From assembly GCA_029964075.1 (NCBI GenBank), contig CM057141.1, positions 15,376,001-15,440,000 on the forward strand: a DNA stretch of 64,000 nucleotides. Direction: 5' to 3'. A program made the translations under genes and the position numbers. Below the pieces are notes generated by a model, which was not told the DNA's origin, searched no databases, and saw only the letters and a program-made list of their open reading frames with translations. The stretch is from Patiria pectinifera. Lineage: Eukaryota > Echinodermata > Asteroidea > Valvatida > Asterinidae. This document shows positions 12,189 to 23,254 of this stretch, piece after piece; positions within the stretch are counted from its first letter, which is position 1; the number at the start of each line of letters is the position of its first letter.

Positions 12189-12827
12189 ACGTGCATTGCA
12201 GGGCGATACATTGTCCAGTATGGGTGAATACTAATGGATCAATGGGTGAAAAGCACTGCATACCATGTTTTCGTATGTACGGGCACATCATTTTTGCAGT
12301 CGACTGAGCGACCATTGTAGGTGGTCGAACTTCAAACTTGGCAAAAATTGTGACGTAAGTGTGCATTCAACCTGTGAAAACAACACCATTCAATCGCGTG
12401 CGTTGTTTGCACGAGCAGTTCTCCAAAACTCTGCAAGTATATGTGCAACCTATACCAGCGGCAAAGCAATTTGCGTTTCCCGAACATGCACATTTTAGAC
12501 GGGCACGTGCATTGTAGGGCGATACATTGTCCAGTATGGGTGAATAGCACTGCATACCATGTTTTGGTATGTACACGGGCACATTATTTTTGCAGTCGAC
12601 TGAGCGACCATTGTCGGTGGTCGAACTTCAAACTTGGCACAAACTTTGACGTAAGTGTGCGTTCAACCTGTGAAAACAACACCATTGAAACGCGAGCGTT
12701 GTTTGCACGGGCAGTTCTCCAAAACTCTGCAAGTATGCAACCTATACCAGCGGCAAAGCAATTTGCGTTTCCCAAACATGCACATTTTAGACGGGCACTG
12801 CACTAGTCTATACTACAATTCAAGGAA

Positions 12828-12829
12828 TC

Positions 12830-12895
<66 letters not shown>

Positions 12896-12896
12896 C
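12828..12896. repeat. (CTGT)n microsatellite
   Basis: About 17 uninterrupted copies of CTGT lie inside the second Helentron-like unit. The third unit has a shorter run (about 13531-13568) and the first only three or four copies (about 11503-11519). The variable length at the same place in every unit marks it as part of the element. Confidence 0.9.
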
Positions 12897-13530
12897 GCCG
12901 ATTATCTCCAGAACCGGGCACCGTATGGAGTTGAAAATCGGCCGGTGTATTGCTCGGGACAACCGAATGTGCAGTGCCAAGTTTGAAGTGGTTTGGACCA
13001 GCGGTTCTCGAAAAAGCTGCAAAAAAAGCTGTATTTTCTGAAGCCTAGCGCGCCAGAATATAGCCTAGAACTCCGCGCACTGATGTTCTTTTCAATTGTT
13101 TACGTCATGTTTGAGCAAAAGCGCGCGTGCTTATGACGCAACAATGGAAAAGAGGTCGGGCACATTGTAGGGCGATAGCACCGCGCACCATGTCTTCGTA
13201 CGTGAGTGGCATGCACGGGCACGGGCACATGCATTTTGTAGTTAACTGAGCAACCATCACTGCACTGTATGTAGGCGGTCGACTGAGCAACTCTAATACA
13301 ATATGGTACCGCCCTACGCCTTACAGTTGTAGGGCGATACCATATTGTCCAGTAGGGGTAAATATCAGTGCCGGGGGTTGACGACATTTTGTGCGTTTAA
13401 CTTGCGAGTGTGCGTTCACACCATTGAATAATGTGCGTTATTTGCACGAGCTGCAGTTCTCAACTGCCCCTTCCGAACACGTACATTTTCGACTGGCCCT
13501 GCACTAGTCTATACTACAATTTAAGGAATC

Positions 13531-13568
<38 letters not shown>

Positions 13569-14980
13569 CGCCGATTATCTCCAGAACTGGGCACCGTATG
13601 AAGTTGAAAATCGGCGGGTGTATTGCTCAGCACCACCGAATGTGCAGTGTCAAGTTTGAAGTGGTTTGGACCAGCGGTTCTCGAAAAAGCTGCAAAAAAG
13701 CAGTATTTTCTGAAGCCTAGCGCGCCAGAATATAGCCTAGAACTCCGCGCACTGATGTTCTTTTCAATTGTTTACGTCATGTTTGAGCAAAAGCGCGCGT
13801 GCTTGATATGACGCAACAATGGAAAAGAGGTCGGGCACATTGTAGGGCGATAGCACCGCGCACCATGTCTTCGTACGTGAGTGGCATGCACGGGCACGGG
13901 CACATGCATTTTGTAGTTAACTGAGCAACCATCACTGCACTGTATGTAGGCGGTCGACTGAGCAACTCTAATACAATATGGTACCGCCCTACGCCCTACA
14001 GTTGTAGGGCGATACCATATTGTCCAGTAGGGGTAAATATCAGTGCCGGGGGTTGACGACATTTTGTGCGTTTAACTTGCGAGTGTGCGTTCACACCATT
14101 GAATAATGTGCGTTATTTGCACGAGCTGCAGTTCTCAACTGCCCCTTCCGAACACGCACATTTTCGACTGGCCCTGCACTAGTTTCATATTAATATGAAC
14201 AAATTGGAAAAGGAAAGGAATGTTTTTGAGAAGGCATGGACGAATGATCGTGAAAACACGTACTGCACGTTGTGAATAACAACACCAAGTACACGATCAA
14301 AATCCATTACTAGCCAATTGCGATATCGAATCAGGACACTATCCAGGGTTTACTATTGGAAACACGGTTGGAAATAAAGTAAGCACTGGGGACGAGGTTG
14401 ACACAATTCCTTTTCAAAAATAAGCACGAAAATAATTATACAGACGAAAATACTTGGTTATAGGCCTACAAGTGAAGAACATAAGAAACTTAAAAGGCTT
14501 GTTAACAAATTAAGAGTATAATATAAACCAATGAAAAAAATCCTTATAATCTTAAAACGTTTTGCTCAAATAACTCAGGGGAAAAGGGGCCAGGATTCCC
14601 CTCAGAATGCACCACAGAGCATCTAGAATTCTAAATTTTCCGGGACCCTTAAGCGGGCCCCGCGGACCCCACGCCGTAAGACATCCGTGCTCCGCGTTAG
14701 GCTTCTCGGAGCAAATGCCCTAACGCATCGTTGCAACAGTTCACAACCTAAGTCAATACAATTCCTTTTCCCAACTAAAATGCAAGAAAATATAAAGACG
14801 AAAATACATGGTTTTCGACTTTCAAGCACACAAAGTAACTTAAAATTTGTAAAAGCAAGAGTATATATTTTTTTAAAATCCTTATAATCTTCAAAACTTT
14901 TGCTCAAGGAGCCAGGAATCGCCTCGGATTGCACCTAGAATTAAAAATTTAGGATTTTGGACATCCCCCATACCCCAGTC

Positions 14981-15167
14981 GCCGGTGTAACGTGAATATC
15001 CGACTCCATGAAATATGGACTCATTTGGTAGTATTGCGCATGCGTAAGTATGATAATATCCTATTTATAGCCGATAGGAGAGTTACTTGTCACGTGTGAG
15101 GGATTAACCAATAATAGGGAAAAGGAGCCCGATTTTCATAGGAGTCGGATTTTCATATGACACCGGC
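14981..15167. mobile_element. short MITE with ~38-bp TIRs (187 bp)
   Basis: Left end GCCGGTGTAACGTGAATATC and right end (inverted) GCCGGTGTCATATGAAAATC are variants of one terminal repeat. The left half of the same terminus is also found at 10909. Flanking duplications are not clear. Confidence 0.6.
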
Positions 15168-15435
15168 ACAGATAAACGCCACTGATATATGCACGGCATC
15201 ATTTTGGAACTCGTCAGTGTCTTTTTTAGTTCTCGGTGTAATCATTCTTGCTTGGGGAAAATTTCGTTTGCGAAATGCTACCCTCGATCGTAAATCGTGA
15301 CTGTGTGGTCCCACTTTACAGGCGGCACTGGGTGGGGGGCTCATTTTCTCAGGGAGGGAGTTTCAAATGTTTTTTTTTTTTAAATTATTTGACCGCGGGT
15401 GTCACAGGGATTGAGAGGAGGTTGGATGGATGGGA

Positions 15436-17403
15436 TCATGGCTTGCTGATGACTATTGCATCCAAGTCAATGTTCAGCAGTAGGCCTATGGCCTCACTTT
15501 TGCTCTCGGAGCAGTCGCTGCTTGCAAGATACTCCATCATGGATCTCTGTACGTCTTCGGCCGCCGCCTCCTTGAAGTGAACGGTTTGGGTCAGGAAATC
15601 CACCAGCAGGCTGCCTTCCTCGGAAGCTTCGTCGAAGCACTTGGTGATGTCCAAGAACTGGGGTTTGTGAAAATGAGTGTACGGGATGCCCCGGCTGTCC
15701 AGAACGCTGCGTACGAGAGCCGCGTCGGTGTACACGAATCGGTGTCGGAAAGATTGCAGGCGATTCCAGAAACGCGCGTGACCGCTTTTATCTATTAAAA
15801 AAAAATAAAAATAGAGATTTTGGCCTGAAGTCGTGTTTCATGATTCCCGCAGTTGGAAAAAAATATAGTAAGGCCCAATCGGACGAAGAAGTTTACCCAT
15901 TTTTCACAACGACTGGAAAATAACAACGGGAAAAAAATGTGTAAATCAGAAGAAGATTAGCGGGAAACATACAACTTAGTCAAAGTATTGACTGGTTTTC
16001 CTAGTAAGTTAAAGCGCAAAGTTTCATACTATGACTATAGAAAAAGTACTTGCATTTGACTCCAATTTTAGTTATAACTATTTTTTCTACATAGTCAATA
16101 ACACTACTCTACTGGAAAATCTATTCAGATTGACTGATTTTCAGTTGCACTCAACTGACCCAAATTGCTAGTCAAAATGTTTCGGGACCGCAATGGAAAA
16201 AAGTCTTTAAATTTCTTTTTTTTTGTTGCGTTATCCCTGATTTTTCCACTGTATGTGGGACTGTGACTCTCTATGTTTAATTTTTAATTTACAGTTGTAG
16301 ATAATTATTATTATTTTTTTAATCCTAACTAATCTGTATCATTATTATGTGGAAATTGCGAGTAGGGCCTAAATCATATCAAATAAAGAAACTAGTCAAA
16401 TCTGACTATTTTATTTTTTTTAGAGTGTAGGCCTATAGGGGCACTATTCATGGTGGCATTGCGCAAAACAAATTATCCACTTTCTCCATTGTTTACTGAA
16501 CTTTTAAGATTTTCCTTTAATTTTGAAGTCCAACGAAACAAAGATCTTTTGTAAATTACCTGATCTCAGAACGACCAGCATTATTCCGCCCGGTTCCAGA
16601 CGGTCGTACAAATACATCAACGAACTCTCGTCTACATAGTAAATGGAGTGAATCGCACTGATGAAATGAAACTTCGCAGAATCTCCCGCCTTTTCGTACT
16701 GCTGAATCGTCTGCTGCCGCCACTCATAATAGAGACCTTGCAGTTCATGTACCTCGGATTGTGCGCGAGCCTTGTATTGGTCTAAAAGCCTTGGATTCGG
16801 CTCAACTACACGTTTGTTGATTCGTGGGAATCGCTTCGAGAGCATATTCAACACCGGAGAGTCCATTTCCCCTAAAAAAAAAATAAAAAATAATATTTGG
16901 AGAGTTGATTTCAAAATGACAGAGGAAAAAATCCGTCGATAATTGGAGTAAAATTAATGTAGACATTGTTAATAAAATTAATGAAAACAAAACATTTATT
17001 GACATTTCTCGATCTCTGGTAATTTTGTAAGTGCGTTCACGTGTTTTGGACTGTGTTCACGAGTAAACCGGCGTTAGGCCAAAAAAATTTATTCTGCTTC
17101 CGGTTTCATTACCTACCCTATTCTGACAGCCCCTACCCTAATTTTGTTTGTGAGAAAAATGAGCACAAAACACCCAAAAACCATCAATTTCTACCCTTAC
17201 CCACCTGATCCACTGCCCACTCCCAGGACCCGTACCTCTTCTTGTCCGTCCAGTGTGAGTTTACCAACCACTGCCTCGCCGAGCACACCGTCCACCCACC
17301 CAGGGAACACGCTGAATTCAGAACAGCGATCGCGGAAGATTTTGAACGACTTGACGTAGTGGTCTGGATCATCCGTCAGATCGTGCCATAATCTTGGCTC
17401 CAT
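15436..17403 (-). CDS. histamine N-methyltransferase-like methyltransferase
   Basis: A complete three-exon gene of 288 aa (human HNMT is 292). Exons are 17205-17403, 16560-16871 and 15436-15791, with G|GTGGGTAAG and G|GTAATT donors and TTTTTTTAG and TAATAG acceptors; both junctions keep phase 1. Exon 1 ends in the SAM-binding glycine motif VLGVGSGSG and exon 2 completes it (EMD), with VVEP (Glu90) for the adenosine ribose. HFISAIHSIYYV aligns with HNMT motif IV, and the C-terminal LLVDFLTQTVHF and AIVIS segments are also family-like. Compared with human HNMT from memory, Glu28 is kept (Glu29), but Gln143 is His141 and Asn283 is Ile, so the substrate may not be histamine. No signal peptide; cytosolic. 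No AATAAA was noticed close downstream. Confidence 0.85.
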
Positions 17404-18008
17404 TTTCGGACCCGATCGCTGACTAATAAATTAATAATGCGACTCTTATTTTTGGTGCGGACGTGCCTAGTACGTAACTGTTCCCATTTACTAGGCATAG
17501 GCAAAATACATTCAAGGTCAGTATGGCTAAAATGTGATAACATTTTGTAATATTGGATGTACTTTGACCTGGTTCCCGCGACAAGCCCTACCCGATAACA
17601 AAACAAGCTGATTTACCCGATCATAGATCGAGTATATAGGGCGTATTTTAAAATGTGGGGAGTAATGTAAATGGGGGATTTAGTTGAGAAGACATGCAGT
17701 TATAGCAGATAGAAAATCAATAACCCTATTAACTGATTAGGCAAGGAGATTATTAATATCATGTAACAGTAATTCAAAGTCAATTCAAAGCTGCAGAAAT
17801 TCACTTCCAAGCTTTGTTAATGTTGGGAAGTGTAAATATCTGGGAAGATTGGTTTTGGAAGAGTGACTGGTGTTAAAAATGAAATCTTGAGAAATATTGC
17901 CAAGTTGTCAATATATACATGTACATATAGATATGTCTCCGTGGGTACCTGCATTCACGGTGTTGCAGCTAAAGACCAATCTGGGCACGCTATCAATTAT
18001 ATCATGAA

Positions 18009-18122
18009 GAGGCCCCCTTCAATGGCGAAAGCATGCGCTAGAGCTATTGTTCCGATAAACCGTCAGGGGCAAGTACTTTGTACAATAGTGTGCAGAGTGG
18101 TTTCACCATTGAAGGGGGTCTC
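18009..18122. repeat. inverted repeat with 22-bp arms
   Basis: GAGGCCCCCTTCAATGGCGAAA and TTTCACCATTGAAGGGGGTCTC are inverted with two mismatches around a spacer of about 70 bp. It could be a small MITE or a hairpin-forming transcript. No flanking duplication was recognised. Confidence 0.6.
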
Positions 18123-18204
18123 GTGAAAGTTTACAGGCATGCACGTGCAATTAAGGGGGCTCTTTGAACCAAAAAATAGTCTGTCCGTCGATCTGTGATA
18201 AATC

Positions 18205-18460
18205 ACGATACGCGATATCGCGTCGAGGAAGGGATTTGAATTCCGCGTTTCTGAGATTATTATGACGGTAACGTTGTAATCGAGGAGTATGTTATAAAAT
18301 TATCACCGTAACGCGTTATCGAGGAATGGATTATCTTTGAATTCCGTGTTTCTGTGATCACGGTAACGCGATATCAAGTTGAATTCCACGTTTCTGTGAT
18401 GAATTATCACGGTAACGCGATATCAAGGAAGGGATTATCGTTGAATTCTGCGTTTCTTTG
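18205..18460. repeat. ~55-bp tandem repeat
   Basis: Four to five diverged copies combine TATCACGGTAACGCGATATC, GAGGAAGGGATTATC and TTGAATTCCGCGTTTCTGTG. Copies differ in length. No coding potential seen. Confidence 0.7.
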
Positions 18461-19139
18461 GATGTATTGTCTACTATCTTCGTGGTTCAACATCAACCAC
18501 GTACGGCTGGGATCTATCACTGGATACGAGAAGCCCACGAACATTGAAGGCGGTGCGGCAATAGAGAGCGCTGCTGTGGCTGGCGTGGAAATTTATTGAT
18601 GCCTTGATTTATTGATGCAGCAGTTTATAATTACAATTATTGCTTGATCTAACAAAAAATCTGTTAAATCATCCAGAATTAGCCTACACTAAACATTAAA
18701 AACAATTATACTCACATAAAGATGTTATACGATTTTCTCTTTGAAAAAGCAAAAAAGAAATAAAATGTAAAAAAAAATATAAAACAAATATATAAAATTT
18801 TCTTTAAAAAAAAAATGAGTAGGTTAATATTTTTTTAAAATTGGCCGCGTGTCTAGCCTAGCTTCCATTAAGTTACTTTACTTTGTAGTCGTACACGTCA
18901 GGGAATCTCAACGCTAGGAACATGCCTGCCTATCCCCGCTAGTATAGTATTCAAGGGTTTGTTTAGTGATTGAAGCATGTTCAAAACAAAATCTGCTAAT
19001 AGGATCACCGATTTTACAGAATTCTTCTAACAATCTGGTACAAATTTCCTTATGCTCTATAGATTTTCTGCTGGATTAGCTTTTTTTCAGGAAGTCTGTC
19101 AAGTCTAGCCAAAAATCGGTTAAAACGTTATCTTGTGCG

Positions 19140-19245
19140 GTACGAGAAGACGTCACCACTTCTGACCAATGAGAGACAGGCCACGCGAGCCACGCGTGCT
19201 ACGTCACGGATACTTCCTGGAACGCCCTCCCATCTTATAAAAAAT
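19140..19245 (+). promoter_or_regulatory. CRE/CCAAT/TATA promoter
   Basis: In order: GACGTCAC (CRE-like) at 19149, GACCAATGAG (CCAAT box) at 19162, TACGTCACG (second CRE-like) at 19200, and CTTATAAAAAAT (TATA box) at 19233. The spacing suits a start near 19265 on the plus strand. The region is CpG-rich in AT-rich surroundings. These are motif matches by eye. Confidence 0.5.
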
Positions 19246-19463
19246 AGGGCATTTTTTTCTCCCGAAACTGATGCTACTCCATCTGGAAATGAAGACTATT
19301 CCATCATATTTGTTTCTTTTTCTGTAATTGACAATTTCCATACGTGATGAAATTTTTGGCATTATGTTTTATATTTATATAGAATGCGGAGAAATACACA
19401 CTTAATACTTCGGCCCAAGGCAGCGCAAAGACCAGTACGGAGCAACAGCCAGTGATATAAAAC

Positions 19464-19841
19464 ATGACACTTTTCACCTCCATATCATTACGCCATGGAA
19501 AATTACCGAGAACGGGGCCGGGTCAACGGACACTGTACTGGCGCAGGCAGCTCGCAATGTCTTCCCGCTATTTTTGGTCAGTCACCAAAAAATTGCCTCG
19601 AATTTCACAAGCACAAGTTGATACTTTAACCTCCGAGTCTGCCGTCCAGCTTCAAGCCTCCAACGCGGAATCTTGTACATCATACCCTGGAGTCTTCACG
19701 GCTTTCACGGGCGCAAAAAAACATCACATTTGGACGCTTGGAGTCTTGCAAATCGACCAGAAAACCTGCCTCATGTACGGGGTCACTGCAAAGCTTCGAC
19801 GCAGACATGTTGCGTCGTCGTCACGCATATTGAAAGACTGA
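19464..19841 (+). CDS. hypothetical 125-aa protein downstream of a TATA promoter
   Basis: This is the longest plus-strand frame following the 19.2-kb promoter, starting MTLFTSISLRHGK and ending RRRHVASSSRILKD. The assumed first exon would run from about 19265 to about 20049, where a GTAAGT donor occurs; a GTGAGT follows at about 20083. The peptide is basic and Ser/Thr-rich with no recognisable domain, signal peptide or TM helix. It may only be an open stretch in a 5' untranslated exon. Family unknown. Confidence 0.3.
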   Translation: MTLFTSISLRHGKLPRTGPGQRTLYWRRQLAMSSRYFWSVTKKLPRISQAQVDTLTSESAVQLQASNAESCTSYPGVFTAFTGAKKHHIWTLGVLQIDQKTCLMYGVTAKLRRRHVASSSRILKD

Positions 19842-20059
19842 CTTGAACTTTGCTGTAGGCCTACAGAACTTGTCATAACTTTTGTTTTATAGAACTGAAC
19901 TGGACTTCGCAAAGTATTCCTTTGAATGCTCATTTTGTGCTGAACTGAACTGAATGGACACATGGAATATTTGTGAACTCATAATTTTGTCGAATGATCT
20001 GAATGACGTTTTTGGAAAATACTGAAGTCAAGCTTTTGGAGTTCGTCGGGGTAAGTCCA

Positions 20060-21070
20060 ACTTTAATTAAGGAACTATCGAGGTGAGTGAAAATTTATCT
20101 TCTCCTCCCGTCACATAGAACCAAAAGAGGAAAAAGCGTCCCAATATTCTGCACTTTGAGCAATATGGTATATGATATATCCGCCTGCATTTTAGACTTC
20201 ATTTCGAAGAAAGGTGGATCCAGAAAATATTCATTCTTTTCTTTGACTTTGATCCTTGAATCGCATTTAAGTAAAAAAAAAAATATGTAATGTTATCTGC
20301 AATAAGCATAATGTATTGCATTCTGTACATGAGGTTGTATTTTGCATTGTTGAATATTGTGCGATAAAATTCGGCAATTCTCTTTAATTAGCTAAAGAAA
20401 ATTGGAATATCGACAAGCACGAAATAATCATGTGTGTTTGTTGCCAACGAAATCGCGTCCATTTTAGCCTACATTGAGTTAGTCTTTTTCATTGCTGAAT
20501 AACCTATTGTACGTTGAAATTCCTTTCCTGTAGGCGAAAGCCCTTTTAATTTAGAGTTATTAGCATGTGAATACCTGCCAATTTGTTTGTCAAAATCATA
20601 CATGCACATGCCTTTTGGTGCATTGGGCATTTCACGCATTGTGTCAAAAGCTAGCTCGTGGTGGAGTCTGCACGTGAGCCGCTCGTGGCCGGCGCAGTGT
20701 GGGCGTGGTAATAGATTCCGGTGATTCTTATTGGTTGAAAAGTTGAAAGGCCGCGCTCGCGGTATGCGGCCAGGTGCACGTTTTTGCTACACTTTCAAAG
20801 ACATTCCAGCAAGGCAGGGGCTTATGGGGATTTACTCAAAAGTTGGAGTAATCATGTTTAGATTTTCGTTGGAGGGTTCCTTGGAATTTGGATTGCCTCT
20901 TTGTTATGATTGTATTAAAATTACAGGTTTAAAACTTACCAGAACAAAATAGTTTCGAACTTTTATGTAATTATTTAAAGATGAAATGAAAAACCTGAAC
21001 ACCATAAAGGAGTCAACAACGGATTTTATCATAAACCTGAATATATTTAATGTAAGCACACTATTTTGAG
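20060..21070. other. no clear gene; short GC-rich patch
   Basis: Mostly AT-rich. Around 20650-20790 there is a CpG-rich patch with TTATTGGTTG (an inverted CCAAT) and GGGCGTGG, perhaps promoter-like. A 73-codon frame at 20731 lacks any recognised domain. Confidence 0.4.
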
Positions 21071-21077
21071 AATTATA

Positions 21078-23230
21078 GGGCGGTATTCCAATGGACCAAA
21101 ATCAAATTATTTTTTTTGGACAATGTATCCACGGATCTCAAATTTGTATAAATTGCTCAAAATAATTAACTTTACACCATTAGCTTCAGGGTAACTTGTA
21201 TACTATAAATACTACTATAAGTTCAAGAGGACAGCAGAAGAAAAATATTGAGAGCTGAATGATTATGATTGTATAAATAGAGATGTTATAACAGATAGCC
21301 GACGGAATTATTTGAAACTCAAATGAATTGGAGAAGATCTGTTGTTGTGATCGAGACCAGCGAGATTCGACGTTTGGAAGAAGGCAAATAAGGCAAAGTT
21401 ATGATTGTATTAAATGAATGCTTACGGTTCAGGTTAAGGCGTAGGATTAAGGCGGGGTAGGTTGGGGTATAGGCACATGGCGCGCGTAGGCAGCCGAGCA
21501 CACCAGCAGCAGCGTAAGGGAGCTTGACCTGGCACAGCCATGGTGTAAAAAATTAACTTATAAAATTATTTTAACAAAACAATTTAAAAATTACCTTTTC
21601 GGGGCACAGTAAAAATCGTCGGGCAAATCGTAGCTTGATCCTTAAAAAAAAATTAACGGTAGTCAATTAAAAATCTGCATCGAGGTAGTGCATTGTAATG
21701 GAAAAATACAATGTTATCAATATTTAAAAATTTCTTTTTTAATATTAATTTTGGTTTTTGAAATAGGTAGACACACGTTACTGAGCTATGGGTTGATAAA
21801 TAGGAGGACATCGTTGGGGTAGTTTTTGCGATGTTATAATTGTATGTATGATATCGTCTTCCCGAGAAAGTGTTCTTGGTGATATATTGTAGGTGAGATG
21901 CCGTCTTCCCGAGAAAAAAATATTTCCCGGGTTGATGATATCTTGTAAATAAGACATCGTCTTCCCGAGACAATGTCATCACGGGTAGGTGATATCTTGT
22001 TTGTAGGGTGAGATGTTGTCTTCTCGAGAAAAAAATCTCTGGTCGATGGTATCTTGTAGGTGAAATATCCTCTTCCCAAGAAAGAAAACATTTCTCGGGT
22101 TGAAGATATCGTGTTGGTCAGATGTCATCTTCTCGAGAACAAAAAGTATCTCCGGTGGATGATGTCTTGTAGGTTAGATATCGTTTTTCCGAGATAATAT
22201 TTCATCACGGATTGGTGATATCTTTTAGGAGAGATGTCGTCTTCTCGAGGAAATAAAATATTTCTCGGGTTGATTATATCTTTTGGGTGAGATGTTATCT
22301 TCTCGAGAAAATGAAATACTTCTCGGGTTGATGGTATCTTGTAAGATATCGTCTTCCTGAGAAGATTATTCACTGGTTGACGATATCTTAATTTTCCTAT
22401 TTTCCGATACCAAATCAGTTAATTATTTCATTAAAACGGATGATAGATGTCTACCTTCCGTGATAAAAAAAAAATGATTTTATCAACTCATAACTACTAC
22501 GGAGCTCTTTTAAATATAATTATTGTAAAAAAAAAATTAGTCCTTTACTGAATCAAAATCATTAAAACAGCTTTTCTAACTGGAAAATAAAATGAAAATG
22601 TATGTCCGAAGTTTAAATCTTAAGTTCAGAAAAACTCGATGAGGTTTCCTGTTTCGAGGGATACCAATGAATAAAAATTAAGGCAAAGCTATATATGTAG
22701 CCAAAAAAAATATCAAACTTAAAGTGCATAAAGAGCAGGTGGTAATAAAATAACAATACATCAATAAATAAAATTTTAAGAAGCTTTAGCGTGCTGCAAA
22801 AAGCGAGCAAATTGCAGCTTGCGAGACAATTAGGAACTTTGGGAATCGGGGAGGGAACGAACGTATTTAATTTATACCAACGCTATCCTGACAATGCCTT
22901 TGTGCATTGGCAATAATAACGCCAGTTGAAGTATGAAGAAAATTAAGTTTTAACGTTTGGGGTTTTATTTGAATAATACAAACTGAAGGATCAGCGATGA
23001 AGACGGACCCTCGGAGATGTTATCATATCAACAGAAATCAATGTCAATGGCATTGCCTGCGGCCGCATCACAACCATATTAAGTTTGCTGATTATTTTTG
23101 TGTTAAGCCGAAGTACTTACCTTCAAGAAATAATGGTGTAAAGATGTTCACTATGCATTCCTTTTCAAACTTTTGCGAAATAAGTCTGTAAACTGTTGTG
23201 TTGAATAATGTCCATTGGAATACCGCCCTC
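21078..23230. mobile_element. 2.15-kb TIR element carrying a tandem array
   Basis: GGGCGGTATTCCAATGGA at 21078 and its inverted copy TCCATTGGAATACCGCCC ending at 23228 are perfect 18-bp termini, with TATA next to both sides (21074-21077 and 23231-23234). The interior contains a 56-bp tandem array and several short frames but no transposase I can recognise. TA or TATA flanks suggest a Tc1/mariner-like or similar cut-and-paste element; uncertain. Confidence 0.55.
21849..22390. repeat. ~56-bp tandem array, about ten copies
   Basis: The unit is roughly GATATCTTGTAGGTGAGAT, then GTCTTCTCGAGAAAA and ATTTCTCGGGTTGAT. The CTTCTCGAGAA part is palindromic. Unit length varies by a base or two, so minus-strand frames through it encode repetitive peptides (SPREDD/SYKIPSTRE-like) that are by-products of the repeat. 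Confidence 0.85.
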
Positions 23231-23254
23231 TATAGGTTAAAGTATATGATTGAG

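Larger units (their letters stand above)
11481..14183 (+). mobile_element. tandem array of three Helentron-like non-coding units
   Basis: Each unit begins CT(A/T)ACTA.AATT..AGGAATC, then a TCTG/CTGT microsatellite and CGATTATCTCCAGAAC, and ends GCACTAGT. Units are 11481-12807 (containing a hAT MITE and an internal ~310-bp duplication), 12808-13508 and 13509-14183. Compared with the related element at 60.6-61.1 kb, the array is inserted between two T residues with no duplication. T|T insertion, an internal microsatellite, tandem units and a 3'-proximal hairpin (GCAGTT-CTC-AACTGC at 14128-14142) fit Helentron/Helitron-type rolling-circle elements. No Rep/helicase is present, so classification is inference. 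Confidence 0.6.
11200..14402 (+). mobile_element. TIR element with 7-bp TSD, interrupted by later insertions
   Basis: The ends CAACCTCGACCCCAG and CTGGGGACGAGGTTG are inverted. A perfect 7-bp duplication ACAATTC lies outside (11193-11199 and 14403-14409). The neighbouring intact repeat unit reads through ACAATTCCTTTTC and so shows the pre-insertion site. A second copy, inverted, is at 60581-61096. Only about 500 bp is the element itself; 2.7 kb in the middle is a later insertion. No transposase; the superfamily is unclear. Confidence 0.8.
10909..15167. mobile_element. outermost TIR-bounded composite element
   Basis: CCGGTGTCATATGAAAATCC at the left end is matched by its inverted copy at the right end, and similarity extends about 38 bp through GACTCCTATGAAAATCGG. 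Inside is a tandem repeat of about 350 bp: unit 1 is split (10990-11199 plus 14410-14570), unit 2 is intact (about 14575-14900) and a third is partial (about 14905-14980). Units share GCACCACAGAGCATCTAG and CCTTAAGCGGGCCCC. Unit 1 was interrupted by the element at 11200-14402. No target duplication is visible, so 10909-15167 as a single mobile unit is an inference. Confidence 0.45.

Noticed and set aside
13100-14062. Twin minus-strand frames of 95-96 codons (MSSTPGTDIYPYWTIWY) as duplicated genes
   Set aside because: They lie within the second and third units of the Helentron-like array and are duplicated only because the unit is; no domain is recognised.
21653-22373. Minus-strand frames of 82-109 codons as a repetitive protein
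   Set aside because: They are read through the 56-bp tandem array; unit length changes shift the frame, and there is no start context or promoter.
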